Source: Eriocheir sinensis (lineage: Eukaryota; Arthropoda; Malacostraca; Decapoda; Varunidae). From it: a stretch of 64,000 bases of DNA. Of this stretch, positions 34,201 through 55,047 are shown piece by piece. Location: the NCBI RefSeq assembly GCF_024679095.1, contig NW_026111770.1:216001-280000 (forward strand), read 5' to 3'. The notes below the pieces were generated by a model, which did not search any database, was not told the DNA's origin, and worked only from the letters and a program-made list of their open reading frames with translations. Each line of letters opens with the position of its first letter. The first letter of the stretch is position 1. The position numbers were made by a program, and so were the translations under genes.

Positions 34201-34657
34201 AAAATTACATTATTTTATTGATATTCTGTGTATTTATTTTGATACGATTTTACATTTTTCTACGTATATTTTGTATATCTATTTTATACAAATGTACGTT
34301 ATTTTATGTGAATTTGTTTTCATTTCATACAAATTTACATTATTTTATGTGTATTTTGTACATGTATTTAAATACAAATTTAACTAATTATATGTGTATT
34401 TTGTATATCTATTTTCATACAAATTGAAATTTATTTTTGTTTTTTTGTATATATTTTTATTCAAATTTTCGTAATTTTATGTGTATTTCGTATATTTACT
34501 TTCCTATAAATATACGTTCTTTTATCGGAATTTTGTTTATTTATTTTGATACGAATTTTCATTTTTTTAGGTGTATTTGATATATATATTTTTATACTTA
34601 TTTACATAATTTTATATGTATTTTGAATATATATTTTCATAGAAATTTACTCTATAT
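31211..34657 (+). repeat. Satellite block, forward
   Basis: It starts as a direct copy of 2,643-3,238, continues as a relative of 9,750-12,550, and contains the clean 16-monomer HOR at 33,433-34,157. The last 500 bp match 6,480-6,974 and 24,500-24,967. It ends at CTCTATATATTTATACAAA. Confidence 0.9.
33433..34157 (+). repeat. Representative higher-order repeat of 16 ordered monomer variants
   Basis: This stretch splits into 16 monomers starting near 33,433, 33,480, 33,527, 33,571, 33,615, 33,659, 33,704, 33,749, 33,792, 33,837, 33,881, 33,930, 33,974, 34,024, 34,066 and 34,111; the next HOR begins near 34,158. Diagnostic words in order are TTTTGCATC, ATTCTGTG, TTTGTGTTTTG, ACATTATTTAAT, AAGTGTATATG, TATGTATTTCAATAC, ACCTAATTTTATG, TTGTATATAG, TTAGGTTATTTTATG, ACACATTC, a TTTTGACG end, ACATCATTTC, ATAGAAATCTACG, a CGTATAT variant, ACCTTATTG and AATTATTCTATG. 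The same order recurs throughout in both orientations, with losses or gains of whole monomers. The sum is about 725 bp. Confidence 0.85.
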
Positions 34658-36667
<2,010 letters not shown>

Positions 36668-38484
36668 ATCTTTATTTTCATACAAATTGAAATTATTTTT
36701 GTCTATTTTTTTATATATTTTCATACAAATTCTCGTTATTTTATGTGTATTTTGTATATTTATTTTTTCTACAAATATACGTTCTTTTATCTGAATTTTG
36801 TTTATTGAATTTGAAACGAATTTACCTGATTTTGTATATCTATTTTCATACAAATTAAAATACTTCTGTGTATTTTTGTATATAGTTTTATATAAATTTA
36901 CGTTATTTTATGTGTATTTTGTATATTTATATATATACAAATACATATTCTTTTATTGGTATTTTGTATATTTATTTTGATGCGAATTTACATTATTTTA
37001 TGTGTATTTTGTATACATTTTTTTATACGTATTTACTTAATTTTATGTGTATTTTGTATATATATTTTTATAGAAATCTACGTTATTTTATGTGTATTCG
37101 TATATATATTTTGAAAGAAATTTACATTGTTTTATATGTATTTTGCATATCTATTTCAATACAAATTTACCTTATTGTATGTGCATTTTGTATATTTATT
37201 GTAATACAAATTTAAATATTTTATGTGTATTTTGGTATATCTATTTTCATAAAAAATGTGTTGTTTTATGGGTATTTTGCATCTTTATTTTCATCCAAAT
37301 TTACAGTATTTTATTAATATTCTGTGTATTTATTTTGATACTATTTTACATTATTCTATTTGTCTTTTGTATATATCTTTTTATACATATTTACATTATT
37401 TAATGTGTATCTTGCATATATATTTCATACAAATTTATTATCTATTATCTATTTTCATACAAATACACATTCTTTTCATCATATTTTGTTTATTTATTTT
37501 GACACGAATTTACATTATTTGATATGTATTTTGTATATATATTTTTATACGTATTTACATAATTTCATATGTATTTTGTATATATATTTCTATAGAAATC
37601 TACTTTATTTTATGTGTATTTTGAAACAAATTTACATTGTTTTATATGTATTTTTGAATATCTCTTTCAATACAAATTTACCTTACTGTATATGCATTTT
37701 GTATATTTATTTCAATACAAATTTAAATATTTTATAAAAAATGCGATAATTTTTGGGAATTTTGCATCTTTATTTTCATATAAATTTACATTATTTTATT
37801 GATATTCTGTGTATTTATTTTGATACGATTTTACATTATTCTATTTGTTTTTTGTATATATTTTTTTATACACATTTACATTATTTAATGTGTATCTTGC
37901 ATATATATTTTATACAAATTTACGTTATTTTAAGTGTATTTGTTTATATATTTTCATTCAAATTTACATTATTTGATGTGTATTTTATATATGTATTTCA
38001 ATACAAATTTACCTAGTTTTATGTGTATTTTGTATATATCTTTTCAAACAAATTTAAATTATTTTTGTGTATTTTTGTATATAGTTTTATACAAATTTAG
38101 GTTATTTTATGTACGCATTGACATTATTTAGTGTGTGTTTTGTATATATATTTTTATGGAAATTTACTTTATTTTATGTGCATTTTTGTACATATATTTT
38201 TATAGAAATTTGCGTTATTTTATGTGTATTTTGTATATGTTTTCTCACACAAATTTACATTATTTTATTGGTATTTTGGTTATTTATTTTGATACGAATT
38301 ACATGATTATATGTGTATTTTGTACATATTTTTTTATACGTATTTACATTATTTAATGTGTATTTTGTTCATATATTTAAAAAAAAAATTACGTTATTAT
38401 ATGTGTATTTGTACAAATATTTTGATACAAATTTACATTATTTTATGTATTTTGTATATATATTTCAATTCAAATTTAGCTTAC
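36668..38484 (+). repeat. Satellite block, forward
   Basis: The first ~170 bp (36,668-36,835) come from another HOR position. After that, 36,836-37,430 is the approximate inverted partner of 36,080-36,660. The meeting point reads GAAAATAGATATCTTTATTT, nearly self-complementary around GATATC. The end, AAATTTAGCTTACATTTTTA, is the left edge of the large palindrome. Confidence 0.85.
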
Positions 38485-41400
38485 ATTTTTATAAAATATA
38501 TATACAAAATACACATGGAATAATGTAAAATTGTATCAAAATAAATACACAGAATGTCAATAAAATAATGTAAATTTGTATGAAAATAAAGATGCAAAAT
38601 ACCCATAAAATAAAGCATATTTTTATAAAAATACATATACAAAAATACACATAAAATAGTTAAATTTGTATTAAAATTAATATACAAAATGAACAAACAA
38701 TATGGTAAATTTGTATTGAAATAGATATGCAAAACACACATAAAACAAGGTAAATTTATTTCAAAATATATATACTAATACACATAAAAAAACGTAGTTT
38801 TCTATAAAAATATATATAAAAAATACATACAAAAATACACAAAAATAGTTTAAATTTGTATGAAAATAAATATACAAAATACACATAAAATTAGGTAGAT
38901 TTGTATTGAAATACATATACAAAATACACATAAAATAATGTATATTTGAATGAAAAAATATAAACAAATATACTTTAAATAACGTAAATTTGTATAAAAT
39001 ATATATATAAAATACACATTAAATAATGCAAATATGAATGAAAAAAATATATACAAAACACAAATAGAATAGGGTAAAATCGTATCAAAATAAATACACA
39101 GAATATTAATAAAATAATGTAAAATTGTATGAAAATAAAGATGCAAAATACCCATAATATAACGCATTTTTTTGAAAATATATATGTACCAAAATACACA
39201 AAAAATATTTAAATTTGTATTAAAATAAATATACAAAATGCACATTCATTAAGGTAAATTTGTGTTGAAATAGATATGCAAAATACATATAAAGCTATGT
39301 AAATTTGTTTAAAAATATATATACGAATACACAAAATAACGTAGATTTCTATAAAAATATATATACAAAATACACATAAAATTAAGTAAATACGTAAAAA
39401 AATATATATACAAAATACACATCTAAATTTGTATGAAAATATTTATACAAATACACATAAAATAGCATGAATTTGTATAAAATTTGTATCAAAATATATA
39501 CGAATACACACAAGAAAATAACGTAAATTTTTATGAAAATGTATATACAAAATACACATAAAATAATGTAAATTCGTATCAAAATAAATAGACAAAATTC
39601 CAATGAAAGAGTTTATATTTGTAGGAAAATATATATACTAAATACAAATAAAATAACTAAAATTTGTATAAAAATATATACAAAAATGCACAAAAATAAG
39701 TTAAATTAGTTTGAAAATAGATATGCAAAATACACATAAAATTAGGCAAATTTGTATTGAAATACATATACAAAATACACATAAAATAATGTAAATTTGT
39801 ATGAAAATATATAAAGAAATACACATAAAATAACGTAAATTTGGATAAAATATATATACAAAATAAACATTAAATAATGTAAATATGTATAAAAAATAAA
39901 TATATATATACAAAATACACTTAGAATAATATTAACTCGTATAAAAATAAATAAACAGAATATCAATAAAATAATGTAAATGTAATAAAAATAAATATAC
40001 AAAAATACACATGAAATAATTAAATTTGTTTTAAAATAAATATAGAAAATGCACATACAATAAAGTAAATTTATATCAAAATAGATATGCAAAATACACA
40101 TAAATAATGTAAATTTTTATCAAAAGATATATACGAATACACATAAAATAGAGTAAATTTCTATGAAAATATGCATACAAAATACATATATAATGATGTA
40201 AATAAGTATAAAAATATATATACCAAATACCCCTAAAATAATGTAAATTCGTATCAAAATAAATAAACAAAATTCCGATAAAAGAACGTATATTTTTTGG
40301 AAAATAAATATACAAAATACACATAAAATAGCAAAAATTTGTATAAAAATATATACACAAAAAAAACACAAAAATAATTTCAATTTCTATGAAAATAGAT
40401 ATACAAAATACACATATTATTAGTTAAATTTGTATTTAAATACATGAACAAAATACACATAAGATAATGTAAATTTGTATGAAATGAAAACAATTACACA
40501 TAAAATAATGTACATTTGTATAAAATATATATACAAAATACTCATGGAATAGTGTAAAATCGTATCAAAACAAATACAAAGAGTATCAATAAAATAATGT
40601 AAATTTGTATGAAAATAAAGATGCAAAATACTCATAAAATAAAGCATATTTTTATAAAATTACATATACAAAAATACACATAGAATAATTAAATTTGTAT
40701 TAAAATTAATATACAAAATGCACATACAATAAGGATAATTTCTATTGAGAAAATATGGAAAATACACATAAAACAGTGTAAATTTGTTTCAAAATATATA
40801 TACAAACACACATAAAATAACGTAGATTTCTATAGAAATATATATACAAAATACACATAAAATGATGTAAATACGTATAAAAATATATATACAAAATACA
40901 CATTAAATAATGTAAATTCGCGTCAAAATAAGTAAACAAAATATCGATAAAAGAATGTGTATTTGTATGAAAATAGATATACAAAATACACATAAAATAA
41001 CCTAAATTTGTATAAAAATATATACAAAAATACACAAAAATAATTTAAACTTGTATGAAAATAAATATACAAAATACACATAAAATTAGGTAAATTTGTG
41101 TTGAAATACGTATACAAAATACACATAAAATAATGTAAATTTGAATGAAAATACAAAAACAAATACACTTAAAATAACGTAAATTTGTAAAAAATATATA
41201 TACAAAATACAAACTAAATAATGTAAATATGTATAAAAAAATATTTAGAAAACACAAATAGAATATTGTAGAATCGTATCAAAATAAATACTCAGAATAT
41301 TAATAAAATAATGTTAATTTGTATGAAAATAAAGAAGAAAAATACCCATAAAATAACACATTTTCTTATAAAAATATATATACCAAAATACACATAAAAA

Positions 41401-41721
41401 AATTAAATTTGTATTAAAATAATTATGCAAAATACACATACACCAATTTATATTTGTATTAAAATATATATGCAAAATACATATAAAACAATGTAAATTT
41501 GTTTCAAAATATATATACGAATACACAGAAAATAACGTTGATTTCTATGAAAATATATACAAAATACACATAAAATGAAGAAAATATGAATAAAAAAATG
41601 TATACAAAATACACATAAAATAAAGTAAATTCGTATCAAAATAAATAAACAAAATACCAATAAAAGAATGTGTATTTGTATAAATATAAATATAAAAAAT
41701 ACGAATAAAATAACGCAAATT
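38485..41721 (-). repeat. Left arm of the 6.6-kb palindrome, reversed block
   Basis: About 72 reversed monomers. Rare words pair with the right arm: CATTCATTAAGG at 39,243-39,254 with CCTTAATGAATG at 44,183-44,194, and ATACATACAAAAATACAC at 38,823-38,840 with its complement at 44,702-44,719. The shortened ACACAAAATAACG near 39,330 also has its complement near 44,100. Confidence 0.92.
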
Positions 41722-45068
<3,347 letters not shown>

Positions 45069-45652
45069 ATGGTACAAAAATGCACATAAAATAAAGTAAA
45101 TTTGCATAAAAATATATATACAAAACACACATTAAATAATGTAAATGCGTATAAAAATATGTATACAAAATACCTATGAAATAATCTATATTCTTATCGA
45201 GTTAAATTAACAAAATACCAATAAAATAATGTAGTTTTTTGGATGAAAATGTATATAGAAAATACACATAAAATAACCTAAATACAAATACAAATATACA
45301 CATAAAATAATTTAGTATTAAATGAAATAAATATACAAAATAAACATAAAATAAGGTAAATTTGTAATGCAATATATGTACAAAATACACATAAAATAAT
45401 GTAAATTTATATGAAAATATATATACAAATGCATATAAAATACCATGAATTTGTATAAAAATATATATTCAAAATAAATATCAAATAATGTAAATGCGTA
45501 TAAAAATATATATACAAAGTACATAAAAAATATTGTAAATTCGTATCAAAATAAATAAACAAAATACCAATAAAATAATGTAAATTTGTATGAGAAAACA
45601 TATACGAAATACACATAAATATCGCAAATTTCAATAAAAATATATATAATAT
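45069..45652 (-). repeat. Satellite block, reversed, duplicated at 47,135
   Basis: About 13 reversed monomers opening with AAATGCACATAAAATAAAG, which also opens reversed blocks at 16,785 and 20,225. The right edge is the switch ATATATATAATATAATATAT. The second copy is 47,135-47,712. Confidence 0.9.
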
Positions 45653-47134
45653 AATATATTTTTATACATGTTTAAAATGTTTTATACAATTTTAGGTTAT
45701 TATATGTGTATTTTGTATATCTATTTTCATACAAATACACATTCTTTTATTGATATTTTGTTTATTTATTTTGACGCGAGTTTACATTATTTAATGTGTA
45801 TTTTGTATATAAATTCTTATACGTATTTACATCATTTCATGTGTATTTTGTATATATATTTCTATAGAAATCTACGTTATTTTATGTGTATTCTTATATA
45901 GATTTTGAAACAAATTTACACTTTTATCTGTATTTTGCAAATTTTTTCAATACAAATTTACTTTATTGTATATGCATTTTGTATATTAATTTTAATACAA
46001 ATTTAATTATTCTATGTGTATTTTTGTATATGTATTTATATAAAAATATGCTTTATTTCATGGGTATTTTGCATCTTTATTTTCATACAAATTTACATTA
46101 TTTTATTGATAATCTGCTCATTCATATCGATACGATTTGACATTATTCTATTTCTATTTTGTATATTATTTTCATACAAATTTTCGTTATTTTATGTGTA
46201 TTTGTTTATATATTTCGAAAAAATTTACAATATTTTATGGGTATTTTGTATATATATTTCAAAAGAAATTTAACTAGTTTTATGCGTATTTTGTATATCT
46301 ATTTTTATACAAAATCAAATTACTTCTATGTTTTTTTGTATATATTTTAATACAAATTTTAGTTATGTTATGTGTATTTTGTAAATATTTTCATTCAAAT
46401 ATATATTATTTTATTGGTGTTTTGTTGATTTATATTGATACGAATTTTCATTATTTTATATGTACTTTGTATATATATTTTTATACGCATTTACATTATT
46501 TAATATTTATTTTGAATATATATTTTTATACAAATTCATGGTATTTTATGTGTATTTCTATATTTTTTCATATAAATTTACATTGTTTTATGTGTATTTT
46601 GTACATATATCATTACAAATTTACCTTATTTTATGTATATTTTGTATGTGTATTTTGTATATTTATATTTATACAAATACACATTCTTTTATTGGTATTT
46701 TGTTTATTTATTTTGATTCGAATTTAAATTATTTTATGTGTATTTTGTATACATTTTTTTATACGTATTTACTTTATTTTATGTGTATTTTGTATATATA
46801 TTTTTATAGAAATCTACGTTATCTTATGTATATTCGTATATATATTTTGAACAAATTTACATTGTTTTATGTGTGTTTTGCATATCTATTTCAATACAAA
46901 TTTACCATATTGTACGTGCTTTTTGTATATTTATTTTAATACAAAGTTAATTATTTGATGTGTGTTTTTTATACATATTTTTATAAAAATATGCTTTTTT
47001 ATGGGTATTTTGCTTCTTTATTTTCATACAAATTTACTTTATTTTATTGATATTCTGTGTATTTATTTTGATACGATTTTACATTATTCTATGTGTATTT
47101 TGTATGTATTTTTTTTTACATATTTACATGCACA
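45653..47134 (+). repeat. Satellite block, forward, spanning a duplication joint
   Basis: The tandem-duplication joint lies near 46,861, where TTTTGAACAAATTTAC meets ATTGTTTTATGTGTG. Before it, 46,150-46,500 resembles 2,890-3,230; after it, the sequence restarts as at 44,796. Confidence 0.9.
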
Positions 47135-47712
47135 TGGTACAAAAATGCACATAAAATAAAGTAAATTTGCATAAAAATATATATACAAAACACACATTAA
47201 ATAATGTAAATGCGTATAAAAATATGTATACAAAATACCTATGAAATAATCTATATTCTTATCGAGTTAAATTAACAAAATACCAATAAAATAATGTAAT
47301 TTTTTGGATGAAAATATATAGAAAATACACATAAAATAACCAAAATACAAATACAAATATACATAAAATAATTTGATATTGAATGAAATAAATATACAAA
47401 ATAAACATAAAATAAGGTAAATTTGTAATAATATATTAGTACAAATAAAACATAAAATAATGTAAATATGTATGCAAATATATATAGAAATACATATAAA
47501 ATATCATGAATTTGTATAAAAATATATACTCAAAATGAGCATTAGATAATGTAAATGCGTATAAAAATATATATACCAGGTACGTATAAAATAATGTAAA
47601 TTCATATCAAAATAAATTTACAAAATACCAATAAAATAATGTAAATTTGTATGAGAAAACATATACGAAATACACATAAATATCGCAAATTTCAATAAAA
47701 ATATATATAATA
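47135..47712 (-). repeat. Satellite block, reversed, second copy
   Basis: Second copy of 45,069-45,652. The part 47,425-47,620 differs from its partner far more than the flanks do (for example ATATATTAGTACAAATAAAA against ATATATGTACAAAATACAC). Confidence 0.9.
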
Positions 47713-49182
47713 TAATATATTTTTATACATGTTTAAAATGTTTTATACAAATTTAGGTTATTTCATGTGTATTTTGAATATCTTTTTTCATACAAATACA
47801 ACTTCTTTTATTGATATTTTGTTTATTTATTTTGACGTGAGTTTACATTATTTAATGTGTATTTTGTATATATATTTTTATACGTATTTACATCATCTCA
47901 TGTGTATTTTGAATATATATTTCTATAGAAATCTACGTTATTTTATGTGTATTCTTATATAGATTTTGAAACAAATTTACACTTTTATCTGTATTTTGCA
48001 AATTTTTTCAATACAAATTTACTTTATTGTATATGCATTTTGTATATTAATTTTAATACAAATTTAATTATTCTATGTATTTTGTATATGTATTTATATA
48101 AAAATATGCTTTATTTCATGGGTATTTTGCATCTTTATTTTCATACAAATTTACATTATTTTATTGATAATCTGCTCATTCATATCAATACGATTTGACA
48201 TTATTCTATTTCTATTTTGTATATTATTTTCATACAAATTTTCGTTATTTTATGTGTATTTGTTTATATATTTCGAAAAAATTTACAATATTTTATGGGT
48301 ATTTTGTATATATATTTCAAAAGAAATTTAACTAGTTTTATGCGTATTTTGTATATCTATTTTTATACAAAATCAAATTACTTCTATGTTTTTTGTATAT
48401 ATTTTAATACAAATTTTAGTTATGTTATGTGTATTTTGTAAATATTTTCATTCAAATATATATTATTTTATTGGTGTTTTGTTGATTTATATTGATACGA
48501 ATTTACATTATTTTATATGTACTTTGTATATATATTTTTATACGCATTTACATTATTTAATATTTATTTTGAATATATTTTTATACAAATTCATGGTATT
48601 TTATGTGTATTTGTATATATTTTCATATAAATTTACATTATTTTATGTGTATTTTGTACATATATATCATTACAAATTTACCTTATTTTATGTATATTTT
48701 GTATGTGTATTTTGTATATTTATATTTATACAAATACACATTCTTTTATTGGTATTTTGTTTATTTATTTTGATTCGAATTTAAATTATTTTATGTGTAT
48801 TTTGTATACATTTTTTTATACGTATTTACTTTATTTTATGTGTATTTTGTATATATATTTTTATAGAAATCTACGTTATCTTATGTATATTCGTATATAT
48901 ATTTTGAACAAATTTACATTGTTTTATATGTATTTTTGCATATCTCTTTCAATACAAGTTTACCTTATTGTATTTGCATTTTGTATATTTATTTCAATAC
49001 AAATTTAAATATTTTATGTGTATTCCTACAAATATACGTTCTTTTATCGGAATTTTTTTTATTTATTTTGATACGAATTTTCATTTTTTTAGGTGTATTT
49101 GATATATATATTTTTATACTTATTTACATTATTTTATATGTATTTTGAATATATATTTTCATAGAAATTTACTCTATATGTA
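47713..49182 (+). repeat. Satellite block, forward
   Basis: It copies 45,653-46,860 and then, from 48,918, continues into the usual GTATTTTTGCATATCTC monomer. A joint near 49,024 (TGTGTATTCCTACAAATATACG) skips several HOR positions. It ends at TCTATATGTATATGTATAG. Confidence 0.88.
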
Positions 49183-52100
49183 TATGTATAGAAAATACAC
49201 ATGAAATAATCTAAATTCGTATCAAAAAATATGCACAAAATACCGATAAAATAATGTAATTTTGAATAAAATTATATATTGAAAATACACATAAAATAAC
49301 GTATATACAAATAAATATATACACATAAAATAATTTGAATTTGAATGAAAATATATATAAAAATAAACATAAAATAAGGCAAATTTGTTATGAAATATAT
49401 ATACAAAATACACATAAAATAATGTAGATTTGTTTCAAAATATATATATGAATACACATAAAATAACGTAGATTTCTATAGAAATATATATACAAAATAC
49501 ACATGAAATGATGTAAATACGTATAAAAATATATATACAAAATACACATTAAATAATGTAAATTCGTGTCAAAATAAATAAGGAAAATATCAATAAGAGA
49601 ATGTGTATTTGTATGAAAATACATATATAAAATACACATAAAATAACTATATATAAAAATACACAAAATTAAATTAAATTTGTATGAAAATAAATATACA
49701 AAATACACATAAAATTAGGTAAATTTGTATTGAAATACATATACAAAATACACATAAAATATTGTAAATTTGAATGAAAATATATAAACAAATACACTTA
49801 CACATACAAAAAGGTAAATCTGTTTTGAAATAGATATGCAAAATACATATAAAACAATGTAAATTTGTTTCAAAATATATATACGAATACACATAAAATA
49901 ACGTAGATTTCTATAAAAATATATATACAAAATACACATAAAATGAGGTAAATACGTATAAAAAATGTATACAAAATACACATAATTTAATGTAAATTCG
50001 TATCAAAATAAATAAACAATATACCAATAAAAAAATGTGTATTTGTATTCATATAAATATACAAAATACACATAAAATAACGTAAATTTATATAAAACTA
50101 TATACAAAAATACACAGAAGTAATTAAATTTGTATGAAAATAGATATACAAAATACACACAAAATAAGCTAAATTTGAATTGAAATATATATACAAAATA
50201 CATAAATTTGTATCAAAATATTTATACAAATACACATATAATAACGTAAATTTGTATAAAAATATATAAAAAAATACACATTAAATAATGTAAATACGTA
50301 TAAAAAATATGTACAAAATACACATATAATCATGTAATTCGTATCAAAATAAATAAACAAAATACCAATGAAATAATATAAGTTTGTATGAAAAAAACAT
50401 ATAAATTACACATAAAATAACGCAAATTTTTGAAAATATAAGTACAAAATGCACATCAAATAAATTTGCATAAAATATATATACAAAAAATAGATAATGT
50501 AAGAATAATATAAAAATATGTATACAAAATACCTATGAAATAATCTAAATTCGTGTCGAATTAAATTAAGAAAATACCAATAAAAAAATGTAATTTTGGA
50601 TGAAAATATATATAGAAAATACACATAAAATAACCTAAATACAAATAAAATATACTCATAAAATAATTTAAAATTGATGAGATAAATATATACAAAATAA
50701 ACATAAAATAAGGTAAATTTGTAATGAAATATATGTAAAATAAACATAAAATAATATAAATTTTTATGAAAATATATATACAAATACACATTAAATAACA
50801 AGAATTTGTATAAAATTTGTATCAAAATATATACGAATACACACAAAATAACGTAAATTTTATGAAAATGTATATTCAAAATACACATAAAATAATTTAA
50901 ATACGTAGAAAATATATATGCAAAATACACATAAAATAATGTAAATTTGTATGAAAATATATAAAAAATACACATTAAATAATGTAAATATGTATAAAAG
51001 ATATATATACAAAATAAACATAGAATAATGTTAAATCGTATCAAAATAAATAAACAGAATATCAATAAAATAATGTAAATTTGTATGAAAATAAAAATGC
51101 AAAATATCCATATAATAACACATATTTGCATAGAAATATATATACAAAAATACATATAAAATAATTAAATTTGTATTAAAATAAATATACAAAATGCACG
51201 TACAATAAAGTAAATTTGTATTGAAATAGATATGCAAAAAAAAAATCAAGAATGTAAATTTGTATGAATATACGAATACTCATAAAATAGAGTAAATTTC
51301 TATGAAAATATACATAAAAAAATAGATATACAAAATACACATATAACTAGTTAAATTTGTATTTCAATACATGTACAAAAAACACATAAAATAATGTAAA
51401 TTTGTATGAAATGAAAACAAATACACATAAAATAACGTATATTTTATATAAAATATATATACAAAATACACATAGAATAATGTAAAATCATATCAAAATA
51501 AATACACAGAATATCAATAAAATAATGTAAATTTGTATGAAAAAAAAATGCAAAATACCCATAAAATAAAGCATATTTTTATAAAAATACATATACGAAA
51601 ATAAACATAGAATAATCAAATTTGTATTAAAATTAATATACAAAATGCACATACAATAAGGTAAATTTGTATTGAAAAAATATGCAAAATACACATAAAA
51701 CAATGTAAATTTGTTTCAAAATATATATACGAATACACATAAAATAACGTAGATTTCTATAGAAATATATATACAAAATACACATGAAATGATGTAAATA
51801 CGTATAAAAATATATATACAAAATACACATTAAATAATGTAAATTCGTGTCAAAATAAATAAACAAAATATCATGAAAAGAATGTGTATTTGTATGAAAA
51901 TAGATATACAAAATACAAATAAAATAACCTAAATTTGTATAAAACTATATACAAAAATACACAAAAATAATTTAAACTTGTATGAAAATAAATATACAAA
52001 AAACACATGAAATTAGGTAATTTTGTTTTGAAATACATATACAAAATACACATAAAATAATGTAAATTTGAATGAAAATATATAAACATATACACTTAAA

Positions 52101-53012
52101 ATAACGTAAATTTGTATCTGATATATATACAAATAAACATTAAATAATGTAAATATGTATAAAAAAAATAGATACAAAACACAAATAGAATAATGTAAAA
52201 TCGTATCAAAATAAATACACAAAATATTAATAAAATAATGTAAATTTGTATGAAAATTAAGATGCAAAATACCCATAAAATAACGCATTTTTTTATAAAA
52301 ATATATATACGAAAACACATAAAATATCTGATTTTGTATTAAAATAAGTATACAAAATGCACATACAATAAGGTAAATTTGTATTGAAATAGATACGCAA
52401 AATACATATAAAACAATGTAAATTTGTTTCAAAATATATAAAGGAATACACCTAAAATAACGTAGATTTCTATAAAAATATATATACAAAATACACATAT
52501 AATTAAGTAAATACGTATAAAAATAATTATACAAAATACACATAAAATAATGTAAACTCGTATCAAAATAAATAAACAAAATACTAATAAAAGAATGTGT
52601 GTTTGTGTAAATATAAATATACAAAATACACATAAAATAACGTAATTTTTTTAAAAACTATATACAAAAACACATGGAAGTAATTAAATTTGTATTAAAA
52701 TAGATATAAAAATACACATAAAATAAACTAAATTTGAATTGAAATATATATACAAAATACATAAAATAATGTAAATTTGAATCAAAATACTTATAAAAAT
52801 ACACATATAATAACGTAAATTTGTATAAAAATATATAAACAAAATACACATTAAATAATGTAAATACGTATAAAAAATGTACAAAATACACAAACAATCA
52901 TGTAATTCGTATCAAAATAAATAGACAAAATACCAATAAAATAATGTAAATTTCTATGAGAAAATATACAAAATACACATAAATAACGCAAATGTCAATA
53001 AAATATATATAA
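49183..53012 (-). repeat. Satellite block, reversed, the longest reversed run
   Basis: About 85 reversed monomers assembled from parts found elsewhere: 49,183-49,650 copies 653-1,210, and 49,800-50,360 copies 1,960-2,590. The stretch 52,100-53,012 is the inverted partner of 8,894-9,400 but keeps the ~8 monomers missing there. A compressed unit lies at 51,236-51,275 (GCAAAAAAAAAATCAAGAATG). Confidence 0.88.
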
Positions 53013-53048
53013 TATAATATATTTTATACATATTTAAAATATTTAATG

Positions 53049-53111
<63 letters not shown>
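53049..53111. repeat. (TA)n microsatellite, ~63 bp, next to an orientation switch
   Basis: A short TA tract with TATTATATA breaks at both ends, 40 bp right of the 53,012 switch. The inverted counterpart at about 8,800-8,870 has an ordinary monomer with TAAAATATATATACAAAATA, so this array arose after the copies separated, or was lost there. Confidence 0.9.
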
Positions 53112-53113
<2 letters not shown>

Positions 53114-55047
53114 TTATACAAATTTACATTATTTTATGTGAGTTTTGTATATGTATTTCAATACAAATATGCCTAACTTTATGTGTATTTTGCATATCTA
53201 TTTTCAAACAAATTTAAATTATTTTTGTGTATTTTTGTATATATTTTTATACAAATTTTAGTTATTTTATTTGTTTTTTGTATATATATTTTCCTACAAA
53301 TATACATTCTTTTATTGGAATTTTGTGTATTTATTTTGTTACGAGCTTTCATTATTTTATGTGTATTTTGTATATATATTTTTCTACGTATTTAAATTAT
53401 TTTATGTGTATTTATATATACATTTTCATAAAAATTTACGTTATTTTATTGTGTGTATTCGTATATATTTTGAAACAAATTTCATACAAATTCATGTTAT
53501 TTTATGTGTATTTGTATATATATATTTTCATACAAATTTATATTATTTTATGTGTATTTTTACATATATTTTTTTACAAATTTACTTTATTTTATGTTTA
53601 TTTTGAATATTTATTTCATTCAATTTTAAATTATTTAATGTGTTTATTTGTATTTGTATTTAGGTTATTTTATGTATGTTTTCTATATATATTTTCCTCC
53701 AAAATTACATTAATTTATTGTTATTTTCTTAATTTAACTCGATACGAATTTAGATTATTTCATAGGTATTTTGTATACATATTTTTATACTCATTTACAT
53801 TATCTAATGTGTGTTTTGTATATATATTTTTTATGCAAATTAATTTTATATGCATTTTTGTACATATATTTTTATAGAAATTTGCGTTATTTTAAGTGTA
53901 TTTTGTATATGTTTTCTCATACAAATTGACATTATTTAATTAGTTTTTTGTTTATTTATTTTGATACGAATGACATGATTATTTGTGTATTTTGTACATA
54001 TTTTTTTATACGTATTTACATTACTTAATGTGTATTTTGTTTATATATTTTTATACAAATTTACGTTATTATATATGTATTGTTAAAAATATTTAAAAAC
54101 AAATTTACTTTATTTTATGTATTTTGTATATATATTTCAATTCAAATTTAGCTTATTTTGTGTGTATTTTGTATATCTATTTTCATACAAATTTAATTAC
54201 TTCTGTGTATTTTTGTATATAGTTTTATACAAATTTACGTTATTTTATGTGCATTTTGTATATTTATATTTATACAAATACACATTCTTTTATTGGTATT
54301 TTGTTTATTTATATTTATACGAATTTACATTATTTTATGTGTATTTTGTGTACTTTTTCTATTCGTATTTACTTAATTTTATGTGTATTTAGTATATATA
54401 TTTTTATAGAAATCTACGTTATTTTATGTGTATTCGTATATATATTTTGAAACAAATTTACATTGTTTTATATGTATTTTGCATATCTATTTCAATACAA
54501 ATTTACCTTTTTGTATGTGCATTTTGTATATTTATTTTAATACAAATTCAAATATTTTATGTGTATTTTGGTATATATAATTAAAAAAAATGCGTTATTT
54601 TATAGGTATTTTGCATCTTAGTTTTCATACAAATTTACATTATTTTATTAATATTCTGTGTATATATTTTGATACGATTTTATATTATACTATTTGTGTT
54701 TTGTATATATTTTTTTGTACATATTTTCATTATTTAATGTGTATTTTTTATATATATTTTATACAAATTTTCGTTTTTTTAAGTGTATTTGTTTATATAA
54801 TTTCATTCAAATTTACATTATTTTAAATGTATTTTGTATATGTATTTCAATACAAATTTACCTAATTTTATGTGTATTTTGTATATTTATTTTCATACAA
54901 ATTAAAATTATTTTTGTGTTTTTTTGTATATAGTTTTATACAAATTTAGGTTATTTTATGTGTATTTTCTATATCTAGTTTCATACAAATACACATTCTT
55001 TTATTGATATTTTGTTTATTTATTTTGACGCGAGTTTACATTATTTA

